Shown piece by piece: positions 1 through 13,360 of a stretch of DNA of 64,000 nt (its first letter is position 1; each line of letters opens with the position of its first letter). Made by a program: the position numbers and the translations under genes. The DNA is taken from assembly GCA_021464525.1 (NCBI GenBank), contig JADRCO010000005.1, forward strand, positions 1 through 64,000. The letters are read 5' to 3'. Under the pieces are notes generated by a model. The model saw nothing but the letters and a program-made list of their open reading frames with translations. It made no database searches and was not told the origin of the DNA. The DNA is from Rhizophagus sp. LPA8_4_AMF (taxonomy: Eukaryota; Glomeromycota; Glomeromycetes; Glomerales; Glomeraceae).

Positions 1-1650
1 TTAAGCGGATATTATCCCATTTTTCCCATTTACTGTTTCAAATATACAATACCTGTATCTTTCATGTTTTGAAATTTAAAGGATTTCATTTCTTTAAAAG
101 GGAATAAAGAAAATTAAAAAAAGTTTAATTACAATTATATCACTTATTAAGCTTAATACGTTTCAAATTAATGTTTAGAAAATGCAATTTTTATTAAATT
201 TATTCCTCTTTATTAATTATATTATTAATAAAATTAATTTGTTTGAACTTACAAATAACAGTAACGTCCAAGGTTTACGTTCAATCTGATACGAAGGGAA
301 GGTTTAGTTTGACTACGTAATAAATACGCTAAATGATGTTGGAAAAAATTTATTATTTTCTAAATAGGAAGAAATAAACAAACTAAGCTTTTTAATTTTT
401 TTTTGCAGTTCAATAAAAGGACTCTTTATGCATTGAACATATTTATTTTAATTAGAAACCATACTTTGAGTTACTTACGATAATGTATACAATTATTTTA
501 TCGGATTCTTAATTATATTATTTGCATTTGTGTTTTTTTAAAAAAGGTAGAATTTTATCTACTTGCAAGTTACCTCAAATTAAACGACAAAAAAATGAAT
601 TTTTTTTATATGGTACATTCTTTGGTGCGATTGATTGTTAAAAGACAATTTACACAATTTTATTATTTGGCATTCACATGATTAGAACAACACGTGATAT
701 TTGTAACGTGATTATAGCGCTTTAAATTCTAAACCCTTCCTCTTTCCATTCACCAATATACTAACCCTAACCTAACCTAAGCTCCCTTTCCAAGCAATCA
801 TAATTAAATTCTAAGAATTTGATCAATGCATCCGAAATAAACTGACCAGTCGGTTATCTGGCTCTTCAAGGTGTGATAATAATCCACTCCTAAGAGTTTG
901 TTAAGAATTGATTGTCCATTTGATGAGTAGCAGTAGTATATATCTTTTTTTATAAATGTATACATCAGAATATTTAATAACAATGAACAGTATTGCATAA
1001 TAGACATCTAAAGTAAAAAATCATATATCTTCAAGAGCAATTTTAAGGTTGTTTATGATACTTTGGAGCATAATGAGTAATATTATTATTGCAATCATAT
1101 ATTATTATGGTTATGATGATCAACAAGCTGGCCTGTGTTCTTTATGTTAATATTGTACACACGCATGGACAATTTATCTTTCTGACTGTCAATTTCTCTG
1201 TTACATAGGATCAATAACCTTCATTGATTTACAATTTCTTCCACGACGATGTTCAAAAGTTCTTTATACAACAATTGATTTACATCAGTTTACGTCTCTT
1301 TATAACAATAATTCAATTGACTTCGCATATTGGTTAAGAAAATGTCCTGCAAGGTCATAATTATCAAAAATCATTTAACTTCAAGTGAAATTGGATTCAG
1401 ATCAATCTCTTTCTTCTATTCTTCCCAGTACCCAAGGTCATCTATATTAGTTAAAAATCTAGAAAGATGTTAATGACTGATGTTAAAAAAAACAAAATTG
1501 ATCACAAACACTATTATCATTGCTGATATGACTGTATGTGAAAAAGTAAAAAATGTAAAACAAACCCTACAGAAATATTATGTCGTGATGTCACATGATA
1601 CAAACTTTTGTGGTATCAGGAATTTTTGAAAAAAAGAAATAAATATAAAA
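1..1650. other. Intergenic, no gene seen
   Basis: AT-rich sequence with no supportable open reading frame. The only ordered element is a 20-nt run at 761-780 made of CTAACCC/CTAACCT steps, which resembles a short interstitial telomere-type repeat. A CACGTGAT motif lies at 691-698. Confidence 0.6.
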
Positions 1651-1690
1651 AAATTTTGGGGTTAAAAAGGGCCCCTGAATACAGAATCTA

Positions 1691-1815
1691 GTTGTACGGA
1701 TTGAGTCAAAGTTCGTCGGTTCTTATTGTACGGATGGCTAAAGTTTGTTGTACAGATTTTCAAAATAAGCATTACTTCGTCAGTATGGATTTTCTCACAT
1801 TGTTGTACAAAATTA
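1691..1815. repeat. Short direct repeats of a TTGTACRGAT motif
   Basis: The motif TTGTACGGAT or TTGTACAGAT occurs at about 1692, 1736 and 1748, with a decayed fourth copy (TTGTACAAAA) near 1803. The spacing is irregular, so this is probably a small decayed repeat rather than a coding region. Confidence 0.45.
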
Positions 1816-1844
1816 TCATATAAATCACTCGAAAAAAAAAATTT

Positions 1845-2005
1845 CTTCTTTTTTCGTCAATAATATTAATTTTTAATTTTTTTTTCGATTATAACATTAA
1901 TAATATTAATTTTTATTTTTTTTTCCCGATAATAACATTATTTTCTAATTTTTTTTCGTTGATTATATCAATCTAATTTTTTTTCGTTAATAATATTTAT
2001 CTTTA
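1845..2005. repeat. AT-rich tandem repeat, unit about 35-45 bp
   Basis: Four to five imperfect units alternate a T-run, CGTTAATAATATT-like sequence and AATTTTT. Units differ by small indels in the T-runs. No coding content is visible. Confidence 0.55.
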
Positions 2006-2040
2006 ACAATATTTAAAAAATTATGAAATTCTGATGGACC

Positions 2041-4850
2041 AAGTAAAAAATTAAACTCATCAGGAAATAATTTACAACAAAAACAATTTGGAATAACAAG
2101 TAATTCTATACAAGAAAAGGAAAAGGGAAAGATACTAGGATACTAGTACTTTTCATGCAGTAATTCAAGATGAAAATTTATCAGCTAAAAGAACTCGAGA
2201 TGAAAGTATAGAGAGTCTGCCAGGACAAGTTTTATTAAGAAGGATCTTAGAAAATAAATCATATACCTTTATATAATGATAATAAGCATATTTATTGTCA
2301 ATTTGTCAAATACCAATAACATTAAATCGATCTAATGATGGAGCTAGATTAAAGGAACATATCATTACTCCAACACATATCGAAAAATCCCAAAAAGTGA
2401 TTCAAGAAACTAGATCAAAAAGAATTCGTTCTACTTTTTTGACAACTTTTTTTTAATAAAGCGGATAAAAATAATAATGTGCAAGTAAATAATATTGATT
2501 TAACTGAGCCCGTTGAAAAATCTCAAAAACTTTTAGGAATAGCATCTAAAAATTCTGAGAAACATAGTATGGATAAATCATATTTATTTATATAAGCTTA
2601 ATATTGAACTTTACGTTGTTTATATTATAGTTTGTAATGGATTCTTTGGGTCAGAATATGCTATTTTGGTACTTCAATCCTGGACGAAAAGACCAAAGTT
2701 CAATACATGATTCTTCGAAATGATGACTTGTATGACGGGTCAAATTTGTCATGCAGGAGGTTATTTCAAAAGTGTAACGTGTCTTGGATATTGATAAAAT
2801 TGTTACGAATGTGGGCTTTTAGCAAAGAACGAATCATTTAATAAAAGAAATCGCGAATATCAAGAATTAATTGCTCAAACTGATTGCGCCATGATGTTAA
2901 GCACTAGTGAAAAGATGCCTGATTCGTTGTAAATATAATCAATCTAAATAGATTGATTATCTCTATGCACATAAAAAAAACAAGAAAATCGCTCAAAAAA
3001 ATTTCGTCCTGATAACCTTAATAATTTACTTAAATATTACAAAAAGGAAGTTCTTAACTTCAAATATCAACAATTAGTTAAAGATTATCCAGCATCAGGA
3101 AACTTTTTGGACGCAGTAGAAGAACATGGAATTGAAAATTGGATAGCAAACTGTACTCGATATGTGGTGAATAAGACTATAGATGAAAACGGCATATATT
3201 TATTGGAATGACCAATCAGTTACAAAGTACTAGATAAAATGGAGCGCAATGTCACTACAATGCGTGGAATTCAATATGATGAAACTTTTATTGATTTTCT
3301 CGTTATAAGTACTCTTGCTGTAAGATGGATTACATTGAATCTTGCACGATCAACAATAAGACTTCTTCGAAAAGTGCGAAATAAAAATGATACCAATTTT
3401 GATCTCTTTAATGTTGATAATTTTTATGATTTAATTAGCAAATGATGATGTGCATATAACTATCCAACTATATGTGCAAAACTAAAATTGCTGAAATAAT
3501 TGAAGTAGATCATCGTCATGCTCGATTTATTGGATGTGTGTAAATGGAAGAAACTATTCCTCAAACTATGAAAATTGATAAACTTCAGCAAAAATTAACA
3601 AATCTAAAAAAGCTACCTATATTACAGTTTTCGCGATTTCAGCAGTTATACCCAGAATACCGCCTCTTGTAATTGCAGTGCTTCCATCAGATCAAAAAGA
3701 AACATATTCCAAGAAAATAATTTAGTAGTTCAACATCTCAATCGAAGTTAATTGGATTATATTTTGATGGTGCGTTCATGATCGGAATTGGTTAAGTAGG
3801 ACTTATTTTGTCAGTTCTGAAATTGAAGTTGAGTTAGGATTGATTAAGCGATCAAAAGTTCATATTTTCATTTTACAAAAATTAATGATAATTTCTACCT
3901 GAATTAGGAATTGAAATCAATTTTAGCCAAACATTTCCACTTGATCTTTATTTATTTGAGCATTTTTAAGCGGAACTGATTTTTATCATTGTATAAAAAA
4001 AAGGTTAGAGAGTTTTAGGTGTGTTAAAAGCAAGTGGAATGATAATAATAAAATATATTTACTTATATTACCTCTTATTTTAGGACGTAATATGCACAAT
4101 TCTGGCACGAATTGGACATTATGTAATGACAACAGAACATTTTTGCGGCTGTATATTACCTATGGAGTAAAATCTGGGCTAACTATCGATGTATTAAAGC
4201 AATCTGACGAACTTGCCGAACGATTTTATTCATCACATGTCTTAAAAGATATATTAATCTTATGTTTATGTAATATGAAATCTTATTTTAATAGTTTTTT
4301 TGTATTAAGCTAGCTATTTCTGAGCATGCCGAAAAATACAATGATGATACTTTTTATGGAGATGATGTGGATCATTTTTTCTCAGGAATGCTTTTACAAC
4401 ATGGAAATCAAAGACTATGGCTCATATTGACCGAGTATCTTACGCATGGGCAGGGATCATATTCTTCAGAACATTAAAGATAATCCAGCTCAGCGCAATT
4501 CAAGAAAATGCGGAATTTCATGGCAAACTAAAGATGATTTTCTTTACCTCGGATGTACATTAATTCTGTTGATTCATTATTTTCCTTTAGTATATAACGA
4601 AGTTCCCTTATGTCCTTTGTTAATCTCTACAACATTTTTGGAACATATTTTTGGATATGCACGTCAATTAATCAAAGATTTACATTACTAGATTTTTTGA
4701 TGTTGAATGAAAAAATAATCAAAAATATTGATATTGAAATGAAAGGTAAGAAATGGTATTAGAAATTCCAATATATAAAAAAAACACTAATATTTGCTTT
4801 TATACTAGGATTGATTAAACGTCCTGATAGTAATGATGGCTATACATAAA
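2041..4850 (+). pseudogene. Decayed protein-coding copy of a repetitive family (probably transposon-related)
   Basis: Protein-like blocks run along the plus strand but are broken by stops and frame changes. Seen blocks include an open stretch at 3239-3445 (residues such as GIQYDETFIDFLVISTLAVR), FSRFQQLYPEYR near 3640, HFCGCILPM near 4142, YNDDTFYGDDVDHFFSGML near 4340 and FLEHIFGYARQLIKDL near 4637. The EHxFGxAR-type block recalls conserved blocks in fungal transposon-derived proteins, but I cannot name the family. The order of blocks is collinear, so this is one decayed gene rather than scattered hits. No intact version is present in the window. Confidence 0.55.
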
Positions 4851-5550
4851 ATACAGATTAAATAAAAGAGCTGGGCTACCTATTTTACCACTGAAAGACA
4901 AATTATCGTACACATCATCACCTTCACCCTCGTGCTTATCCTCCCTAGCTCTCAATCTCATCATGGTGTAAAAATCCATCAAACCTGGAAACTACCATGT
5001 TTGAATGCAATAAGGTAGACCCTCCTCGAGTATTGAGTCAACTTGTCTTTGTATCCTTAATACTCTGTAACCTCGTCTAACAATCTCATTGATTTATTAC
5101 TATAATTTCGAATTAATTGTCCCACTCTTCGTTCCTCATCATCTCCTCATCTCTTCATTATCGCTACTTCTGTCCTCATCATCATCCTCATCATCACTAC
5201 TTTCGTTCTTACCATCATTAGTAGAATACACAAAAGCATCTATCCCTCTTATTGCTTGTTGTTTTTGGTTGATGAGTGATATGACATGAACGTCATTAAG
5301 GTATATGGTCCACCTTGCGTGTCTTGAGGGTCTTACAACAGAATTATCAGTTACGTGACTTACTTACGTCTATTGCAGTAAATCCTTGCGGGCCATGGAT
5401 TCTATTTCCCAGGTCATCCACGAAATAAATTATAGCAATTTGGTTATTTTCCTTTTCAATTCTTATATTGACGTTATCTCTAATTATAACATTGATGCAA
5501 TTATTTTTATATGAAAACGAACCATGAAAATAATGAACCATGAAAATTTA
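4851..5550. other. Intergenic, no gene seen
   Basis: Contains a low-complexity CATCATCATCCTC-type stretch at about 5135-5220, which creates a serine-rich frame that I do not regard as coding. Otherwise featureless. Confidence 0.5.
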
Positions 5551-5579
5551 GCAACATTTTAAACAGTGATAGGAAACAA

Positions 5580-5915
5580 TGATGAAATTGGACAAAGTCC
5601 AATTAAAAAAATTTGGACTATTGGACATGGACTAATTGGAGATAGTGCACTCACAAGTCCAATTGAGTTCTTATTTTTTTTTAAAATGTTATTCAATAAT
5701 AATAATAATTCAATAATTTATTTCATGCTTAATAATTTTTGTAAATAAAAATAATTAGTTGTATATTTTGATTCTTCTATATATATGGATATAAATCTTC
5801 AAAATTAAATAATATCTCATTATTTCAAATAATTAACAATAGTAGTATAAAATGACAATAATTAATCATAGGTCCAATAATAGTCCAAGTCCAATTGTCC
5901 ATTAGTCCAAAAAAC
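5580..5915. repeat. Imperfect inverted repeat, possible MITE
   Basis: The left arm (about 5585-5642) and right arm (about 5868-5912) are both built of TTGGACT/TTGGACA words. The reverse complement of the right arm matches the left arm over roughly 35-40 bp with small gaps. The 230-bp interior is AT-rich and has no reading frame. Target-site duplications were not clear. Confidence 0.5.
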
Positions 5916-6419
5916 CTATAAAACTTAGCGCGGTACATCACGTGATATTTTGCGTTATACTTTAATAACCCACTACCGTATTCAACACCTTTTTTACGTA
6001 AAAATACAAAAATAAAATGCCATTCACACGTCCAAAATGTGGGAAACTTCTGAAACTTTGATAAATATTTACAGTCCCAGTTCAAGAGGGTCTTCTCGAA
6101 ATTAAAATTTTTGCTAAGACCTGATGAATTAGAAAATCCGGGCTTTCTCTTATTTGGTTGAAATAATTTTCATGGTCAAAGATTCTTGGCATTCTTGGAA
6201 TTGGTATTATTTTCAAATGTATTTTATTACCGTTTTATTTTTTATCTGTTTATCTTAATATTCCAAAAATCAGAATTCCAAATCTTTATTTCTACTTATA
6301 TACATCCTTTTTTAAGGGGATGACACTTAATACACATTACAATGAGCTTTCGGTCAACTCACCTTTAATAAAAAATGACATCTGGGAACGTCTCACAACC
6401 TGATTACATAATCCATTAA
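5916..6419. other. Intergenic
   Basis: No gene seen. A perfect 10-bp palindrome ATCACGTGAT lies at 5937-5946, one of four perfect copies in the window. Confidence 0.5.
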
Positions 6420-6870
6420 CGTTGAAGAAGCGAGTGGAAGTAGAATAATATCTGAAACACGAGATAGAAAGACATACCAGGAATAAGCAACGACAACGCT
6501 TGATAAATTCGGCCAACTCCCAGCCGGAGATTCTTTTGGATGAGTTAGATAATTTAGAGAAAACTCTTCAGGAACGGGAGAAACAAAGTGATAATGCCTT
6601 ATTAGAGAGGAACGGTCATTGGAAGATGTAATTCTTTACGAGTAAAAGAGGAAAGTATCCCCTACATTGAAAGTGAACAGCTACGTTTAAAATGCAATTT
6701 GAAGATTCTTTTTGTGATCTAAAATCTGAATTTGTAAATTTTGAAGAAATCGAGAAATTAACACGAGAAGAGAACTGAAAAAAAGTGAAAAAATATTACG
6801 CGAATCATAACACATTATCTAAAGAACTCACTTCAGTAGAGAAAAAGCTTGAAGATTTAAGCACCACATA
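6420..6870 (+). pseudogene. Decayed coiled-coil protein fragment
   Basis: Plus-strand translation gives charged, heptad-like segments, for example LDELDNLEKTLQEREKQSDN near 6535-6595 and SKELTSVEKKLEDLSTT near 6822-6868. They are separated by in-frame stops and frame changes. The composition is typical of a coiled coil. The original gene cannot be identified, and no neighbouring exon restores a clear product. Confidence 0.45.
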
Positions 6871-7250
6871 GTCTAAGAAAATATCAGATTTAATTTCTAT
6901 TATAAATACCAAAAATGAAAACATTAAAATCATATCGATATAACAGTATAAATGAAAAATGGAAAATCTGTGGGAAACCATTATTTTAGAGCTATGAATG
7001 ATATTAATGAACGAAAAAAAAAAAATATACTTTTCGAAAGTCTACTTCTATGGCCTTGAAAGTGAGAAATTAGCGAGGTTTAATTAGTGTTACGAAGGGG
7101 TCGAGTTGGGGTTACTGATGGCCCCATTATTTTTTCATGAGTTCTATGTTTATGGATTTTTTCTTTTAAAATGTTGCTTAAGATTAGACGGATAAGTAAA
7201 TTCCCTTGCAATACCGGGCAAGTTCTACCACTTCTATTAGTTTTATGAGT

Positions 7251-7523
7251 TTAAATGGATTTGTTTTGAGACTTTATTTCTTCTTCTTCCCCACGACTAA
7301 ATCCACTGTCTTTTTCTATTTGCTTCTTAGTTTTCTCTGCGATAAAAACTTCACGTTGTGATTTATAAACTGAAAGTGGAGCCGTAACCTCTTTTCCATT
7401 TTTCTTTGCTTTGAATTCGCCTTCTACAATAGGTTCCCAACCTACATTATATAACCCATTAACAAAGAAATCGAAATTTTTTTTTAGATTTTCATTTTTT
7501 TCTCCCTCACTCACCCCCTTCAA
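7251..7523 (-). CDS. Hypothetical charged small protein, 90 aa
   Basis: The open frame encodes 90 residues, rich in Lys and Glu, with a segment reading WEPIVEGEFKAKKNGKEVTA and a C-terminal part likely to be helical. No signal peptide, membrane segment or known motif is visible. The composition is more protein-like than chance frames nearby, but there are no clear flanking exons, so it may be a fragment of a larger decayed gene. Function unknown. Confidence 0.35.
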   Translation of the reverse strand: MKGVSEGEKNENLKKNFDFFVNGLYNVGWEPIVEGEFKAKKNGKEVTAPLSVYKSQREVFIAEKTKKQIEKDSGFSRGEEEEIKSQNKSI

Positions 7524-9162
7524 AAATACAATTTCGATGACTTTTCCCCAACTTTTTTTTAATGATTATAAGTGAAACTATTCAAGTTATTAAGATTATC
7601 AGGTACGGTACCTCAATCTTCTACTATTCAGTTATTCTCCCACAAATTAAAAATACAGGTATTATGATATAGTATAGAAGATATGAAGTGATATTTGATT
7701 AATATTTGTTTTACCTGTAGTAATTTTTCTTCTTTCTCTATACAAAGATTGACTAACGCGCATTGGTAGAATTCGAATTAGAACTCGAGTCAAAGCCATA
7801 GTGCGGGCCAAAATTAATTGTAATTTTTGCCAACTCAGCACTATGATCGATGTTACTATAACGTTCTACCGACCACGTGCACTCGAGTCAGAATTCTTTG
7901 AGTGCAAAGTTCGAGTTACATGAGTGCGGGTCGTTTTGACAACGATTTTCAAATTTGTCATATGCCCATATTACTAGAAATTTTGTTAAGGTAGTCTCTC
8001 GTCTTTTAAGTAATTAACGTATTGCATTATGATAAATGCTAATTTTTGGGAAACTTGACAATGAGAAATTTAAAATTTTTCTTTATATGATCTAAGGTTG
8101 TTTTAGGATTAAAATTGACAAGAATCAAGAATCAACAAACCTGTTATTCAAGCATAAAATATATAATAAATATTTTTTTTTTCAGTTGAAACATGCAATA
8201 CTCAAAGGAAATACATAAAATCTGAAAGACACCGAATTTTCTTATCACTTGAGAAATTTAGCCGTGAAATTAACAAATTAATTGAATCATTGGTTGCTAG
8301 ATTATTTCCTTTGAATTGTCACAAGAAACAAAGTGATACTTGATTAAACAACGAGGAAATTCAAAAACGTAAAAAGGTCAGAAGCTGGTTCGATACAGTA
8401 TACCGATAATTTGAATCGAAGTATGAGAAAACTTATATTTACCTATTTATACTTTAGACCAAATGAATAGTTTTATGGTTATTTTAGTTACTAACCCAGT
8501 ATTTGAATCCTATAATCAATGTCGTCATTATCTACATAAAAAAATAAAAAAAAAAATAATAATTTGTGAAACAAAAAAAAAACATGCCTAAAAAGCAAAA
8601 TTTTATTTTGTTTATTCACTGTTACACTTACAGTTTTTAGTGTTTGATAGAAAATTTCTTTTTTTACTAATAACTTCAACTCATTGAAAGGAATCTGATG
8701 ACGCGTTCCACCTGGCGCAACAAGGCAACAACCGATAATCTTTGTGGAAATAACTCAATAATGAATGAAAGCAAATGGCACAATATATTTAATTCTGTGT
8801 TACCAAATAATAACTATTAATGTAAATCATTATGTCAATAAAATCTTTATTAAGACAAAAAAGTTTAGTTGTAAAACTTTAATGAAAGACAGGGTTCAAC
8901 GTACAGGGGCTGGCGTATTTACTATTTTGGATAAAATTTGCAGGAGTCATGTGAAATTACAATGAGATATCGAAAAAAGAAATGGATGAAACAGTTTAAC
9001 AACGGTAGAATTAGAAAAATTTGTTATTGGTTAATAAATATGGAAATGGGTGAAAGGTACTTGAAACCGGTTTATCATGTCTTTATACGCAGTATAAATC
9101 GATTGCCGTCTTTATTTCAATTATAAATTTGGACTGAATTTTTTTTTTAAAAAAAAAAAAAA
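7524..9162. other. Intergenic with decayed fragments
   Basis: At 7760-7920 the words GGTAGAA, ACTCGAGTC and CATAGTG recur in inverted order (CACTATG, TTCTACC), suggesting a small decayed inverted repeat. At about 8185-8345 the plus strand reads a protein-like segment (ERHRIFLSLEKFSREINKLI) before stops; its family is unknown. A poly-A run directly precedes the kinase start at 9163. Confidence 0.4.
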
Positions 9163-12100
9163 ATGTCGTCAAGAGAGGAGTTCATTGATTGGTTAGAGAT
9201 TGAAGACAATGTCAAACATTATGAATTTTCAAAATTTGAGAACGTACGACCGATAGGAATTGGCGCTTTTGGAAATGTTTTTTGCGGCCATTTAGAAAAT
9301 ATGACTTATGCCTTAAAATCATTTAATAAAAATGATGAGCAAACTCTCAAAAGTATTGTTAAAGAGGTAAAGCATTGTTAAATTTTCATAATTATTTTAC
9401 AAACTCCTATACAGGATGGTTTATATAATACTTATGCGTTGTAGTTAACGTTACATACGGCCGTTCATCTTCACGAAAATATTTTACAATTCTTTGGAAT
9501 CACGATAGAAACCGGTAATTTTTAATAATGATACAATTAAGCTTTTTTATAATGTAAAAATATAACGTTATTATTATTCATTTCTTATTATTCAGACACA
9601 ATACGTCAAGTAAAAAAGTACTCGCTAGTATTAGAATATGCTGATAGTGGTTCATTAAAAACTTATTTAAAGAAGCACTTCAATGAACTTGGATGGAATG
9701 ATAAAGTTGACTTAGCATTACAATTGGCAAATGCTATATTATTTTTACATAAAAACGATATTATTCACCGTGATTTGGTAATATATATTATTTGCTTATT
9801 ATTAGTTCAATTTAATTTAATTAATTATTAATATAGAATTTTTTTTTTTTTTAATGTAATTGAAGCATGCAGATAATATACTTGTACATCAAGGAAAAAT
9901 TAAATTGGCAGATTTTGGTTTGTCAAAAAGAATTGCCGAACCAACAAGTATAACAACAGAAATGCTTGGCGTCGTGCCTTATATTGATCCAAAAAGTTTT
10001 AATAATCAATATAATGTTTATCTTAATCAAAATAATCATTACAGCTTAAATAAAAAATCCGATATATACAGTATTGGAGTTATTATGTGGCTGATTTCAA
10101 GCGGACGACGACCATTTTATCCCGAAGGTGTAAAATATGATATAAGTCTAGTCTTATCTATACGAAGAGGTGATAGAGAAAAAATTATTGACGGTACTCC
10201 TGCTGATTATAGTAAATTATTTACTAGTAAGTTGTATAATATTTACCGGATTTTTTTTTTTTTTTTGTCTTATATAAATACGGTATTAATTATATATTTT
10301 TAATCAGAATGTTGGAGAAATGATCCAGATGAACGTCCGGATATACAAGAAGTTGTTTCACAACTTCAAACGATTTTTTCTAATATTGATACGCTTATTA
10401 GTACTCGACAGATCGATATCATTGAGCCAATCAACGAAGGAAATGTATTAACAACGACCGATTTTAGCCGAGAAATTTCAAATAGTATAAATAACAGTCT
10501 ATTAATAGAGAATATACCTAATATTATTGAGGCTAGAAGTGATTCATCAAGAATTTCAACAACTGATTCATTAAATTATTCAACTGTTAACAAATTAATT
10601 GAAATTATAATTAAGAAACATAGTCAAGGTATTACTTCTGATCTTTATGATCAAATTCGACAACTTATTAATGAAAAAATCTTACAATTAAATCAAACCG
10701 TTGATAATTTTATAAATTGGCTAACAAATAATCAGAAAGAAGCAAAATATAACTGGCTTTTAGGATTATTTTATTATTATAATATTGTAAGTATTGTTAC
10801 AGAAGAAGACAAAGTTAAAGTGTTCCAATTATTTTCAGAAGCATCAGAGGATAACTTTTCATTAGCTCAAATTTATCTTGCTATTTGTTATAATGAAGGA
10901 TATGGAACAGAGAAAAATCAATATTTAGCATTTGAATGGTATGAAAAATCTGTAAACAATAAAAGTATTATTGGACAGTTTTACTTAGCTTATTGTTATG
11001 AAAATGGTATTGGAATTGAAAAAGATGAAAAACGCGCAGTTTATTGGTACAAAGAGGCGAATAATAATAACATTATAACGGCAAAACTTTATCTTGCAAA
11101 TTGCTACAAATTAGGAAAAGGAGTTAGAAAAGATGAAAAAAAGGCATTCGAATATTATAAAATACTGGCTGAGCAGAATGAAATTGCTGACGCTCAATAT
11201 CAATTAGGAAACTGTCATAAATATGGAATTGGAACGAAAATAGATAATGATCTAGCTAACTGTTGGTATAATAAAGCAAGTAAAAGTGGAAGTATTGCTG
11301 CAAAAGATATTCCCAAAGATTATGAGATTAATTCTCATAAAATATTAATCTCTAAAAGATTAAGTCAATTTCGTCTATATTATTTTGGAAAATTATTATT
11401 AAAAATACGATATGATAAAGCATTTCATTATTTTGAAAAAGCAGCAGAAATTGGAAATAAAGTTGCACAACATAATCTGGGTTGTTGTTATAGAGATGGT
11501 ATAGGAGGTGTAGAAAAAAATGAAAGAAGAGCTTTTGAATTATTTAAGAAATCAGCTGAACAAAGGTATATAGATGGAATATTTCGATTGGGGCATTGTT
11601 ATGATAAAGGAATTGGGACTAGTATTGATAAAGTAAAAGCTTTTGAATTATATGAATGTGCCGCTAGAAAAGGAAATCTTGGAGCGCAAAATAATCTTGG
11701 ACTTTTATATGAAAAAGGTGAAGGAATCGAAAAGAATTTGGAAGAAGCAATTCGTTGGTATAAAGAAGCGTCAGATAATGGGAATAGTTTATCGCAGTAT
11801 AACTTAGGCGTATGTTATGAAAATGAAATAGGTGTTGAGAAAAGTGACGATAAAGCATTTAAATATTATAAAAAATCAGCTAAATATAGACGTCCATATA
11901 CATTAAATTTGTTTTATGGAAATGAAATAAATTTTGAAAAGGATATTATTAAAGCTTTTGAATCTTATAAAAAAGCATCTAAACAAAAGTATATAGAAGC
12001 ACAATATAAAGTAGCATATTTTTATGATAAAGGAATTGGAACCAAGACTAATAAAAAAGAGGCATTTAAATTATACAAAAAGTTGGCTAAAAGAGGAAAT

Positions 12101-13360
12101 AAATTTGCACAAATTAAACTTGGAACTTATTATGAAAAAGAAAAGAAATTTGAAGATGCTATATATTGGTATAATGAAGCAAAAGAAAATGAAATAGCAT
12201 TATTTAATTTAGGAAGATGTCATGAATATGGAATAGGTGTTGAAAAAAATGAAAATAAAGCATTTGAATATTACAAGAAATCAGCTGATCAAGGATATAC
12301 GGATGGAAAATTCCGGCTTGGTAATTTTTATAATGAAGGTATTGGTACTGAAATTAATAAAGAAAAAGCATACGAGTTGTATAAAGAAGCAGCAGAAAAT
12401 GGAAATAAATTGGCACAAAACGCTCTTGGTTTCTCCTATGAAAAAGGCTATGGGACTGAAAAAAATGTGGAAACGGCATTCTTTTGGTATAAAAAGGCAG
12501 CAAATAATGGATATGAAACAGCACAGTACAATATAGGTATATGTTATGAAAACGGAATAGGTGTTGGGGAGGATGAAAATAAAGCGTTTAAATATTATAA
12601 AAAATCGGCTGAACAAGGATATCTCAATGCGAAATATAAAGTTGCTGAGTGTTATTATAAAGGAATTGGTACCGATATTAATAAAGAAGAAGCATTGAAA
12701 TTATATGAAGAGACAGCTGGAAAAGAAAATAAGTCTGCGCAAAATAGTCTTGGATTATTATATGAAAATGGGCACGGAATTGAAAAGAATGATGAAATGG
12801 CTTTTTTTTGGTATGAAAAAGCGGCAAACAATGGAAGTGAAGTAGCATTATATAATTTAGGCAGATGTTACGAACTTGGAATAGGCGCTAAAAAGAATGA
12901 AATGAAGGCTTTCGAGTATTATAAAAAATCTGATGAACAAGGATATCTAAATGCAAAATATAAGGTTGCTGAATGTTATAATAAAGGAATTGGTACTGAT
13001 ACCGATAAAAAAAAAGCGTTGAAATTATATAAAGAAGCAGCTGAAAAAGGATATAAGTTTGCACAAAATAGTCTTGGATTTTTATATGAAAATGGGGACG
13101 GAATTGAAAAGAATGATGAAACGGCTTTTTTGTGGTATGAAAAAGCAGCAAATAATGGAAGTGAAGTGGCATTATATAATTTAGGCAGATGTTACGAACT
13201 TGGAATAGGTGTTAAAAGAGATGAAATTGAGGCTTTCAAATTTTATGAAAAGTCAAATAAACTTGGATATCCAAATGCACAATATAAAATTGCATATTAT
13301 AGGAATAAAGAAATTGAGTTACATGAGAAAGCCGTTGATAAAGAATATAAATTTTTATAA
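9163..13360 (+). CDS. TKL-like protein kinase with C-terminal Sel1-like repeat array, 1289 aa
   Basis: Five exons fit GT-AG rules and keep frame: 9163-9366, 9445-9514, 9596-9777, 9866-10226, 10308-13360. Residues about 25-310 form a kinase domain. It has the glycine loop [10 protein letters not shown], the lysine in YALKSF, HRDLHADN in the catalytic loop, [15 protein letters not shown] in place of the APE region and [10 protein letters not shown]. All key catalytic residues are present, so it is probably active on Ser/Thr (known for the family). A linker of about 180 residues follows. From about residue 445 to the end come roughly 22 Sel1-like repeats of 36 residues, with cores like AQYNLGxCYExGIGVEKN. 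These are solenoid protein-binding modules, so the likely role is a signalling kinase that recruits partners through its own scaffold; this is inference. Repeats 5, 10 and 12 are degenerate. The gene at 57284-59129 shares all four intron positions. Confidence 0.9.
12611..13258 (+). repeat. Recent 324-bp tandem duplication inside the Sel1 array
   Basis: The 324-bp block 12611-12934 is followed directly by a close copy, 12935-13258. Each encodes three 36-residue Sel1 units in the order [29 protein letters not shown]. The two copies are far more alike than other units in the array, so this is the most recent expansion. It keeps frame. Confidence 0.85.

Noticed and set aside
9860-9865. Start of the third kinase segment at the upstream ATG in frame with HADN
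   Set aside because: The kinase needs HRDL from the previous exon. The AG at 9864-9865 joins HRDL to HADN in frame, so the ATG is intronic.
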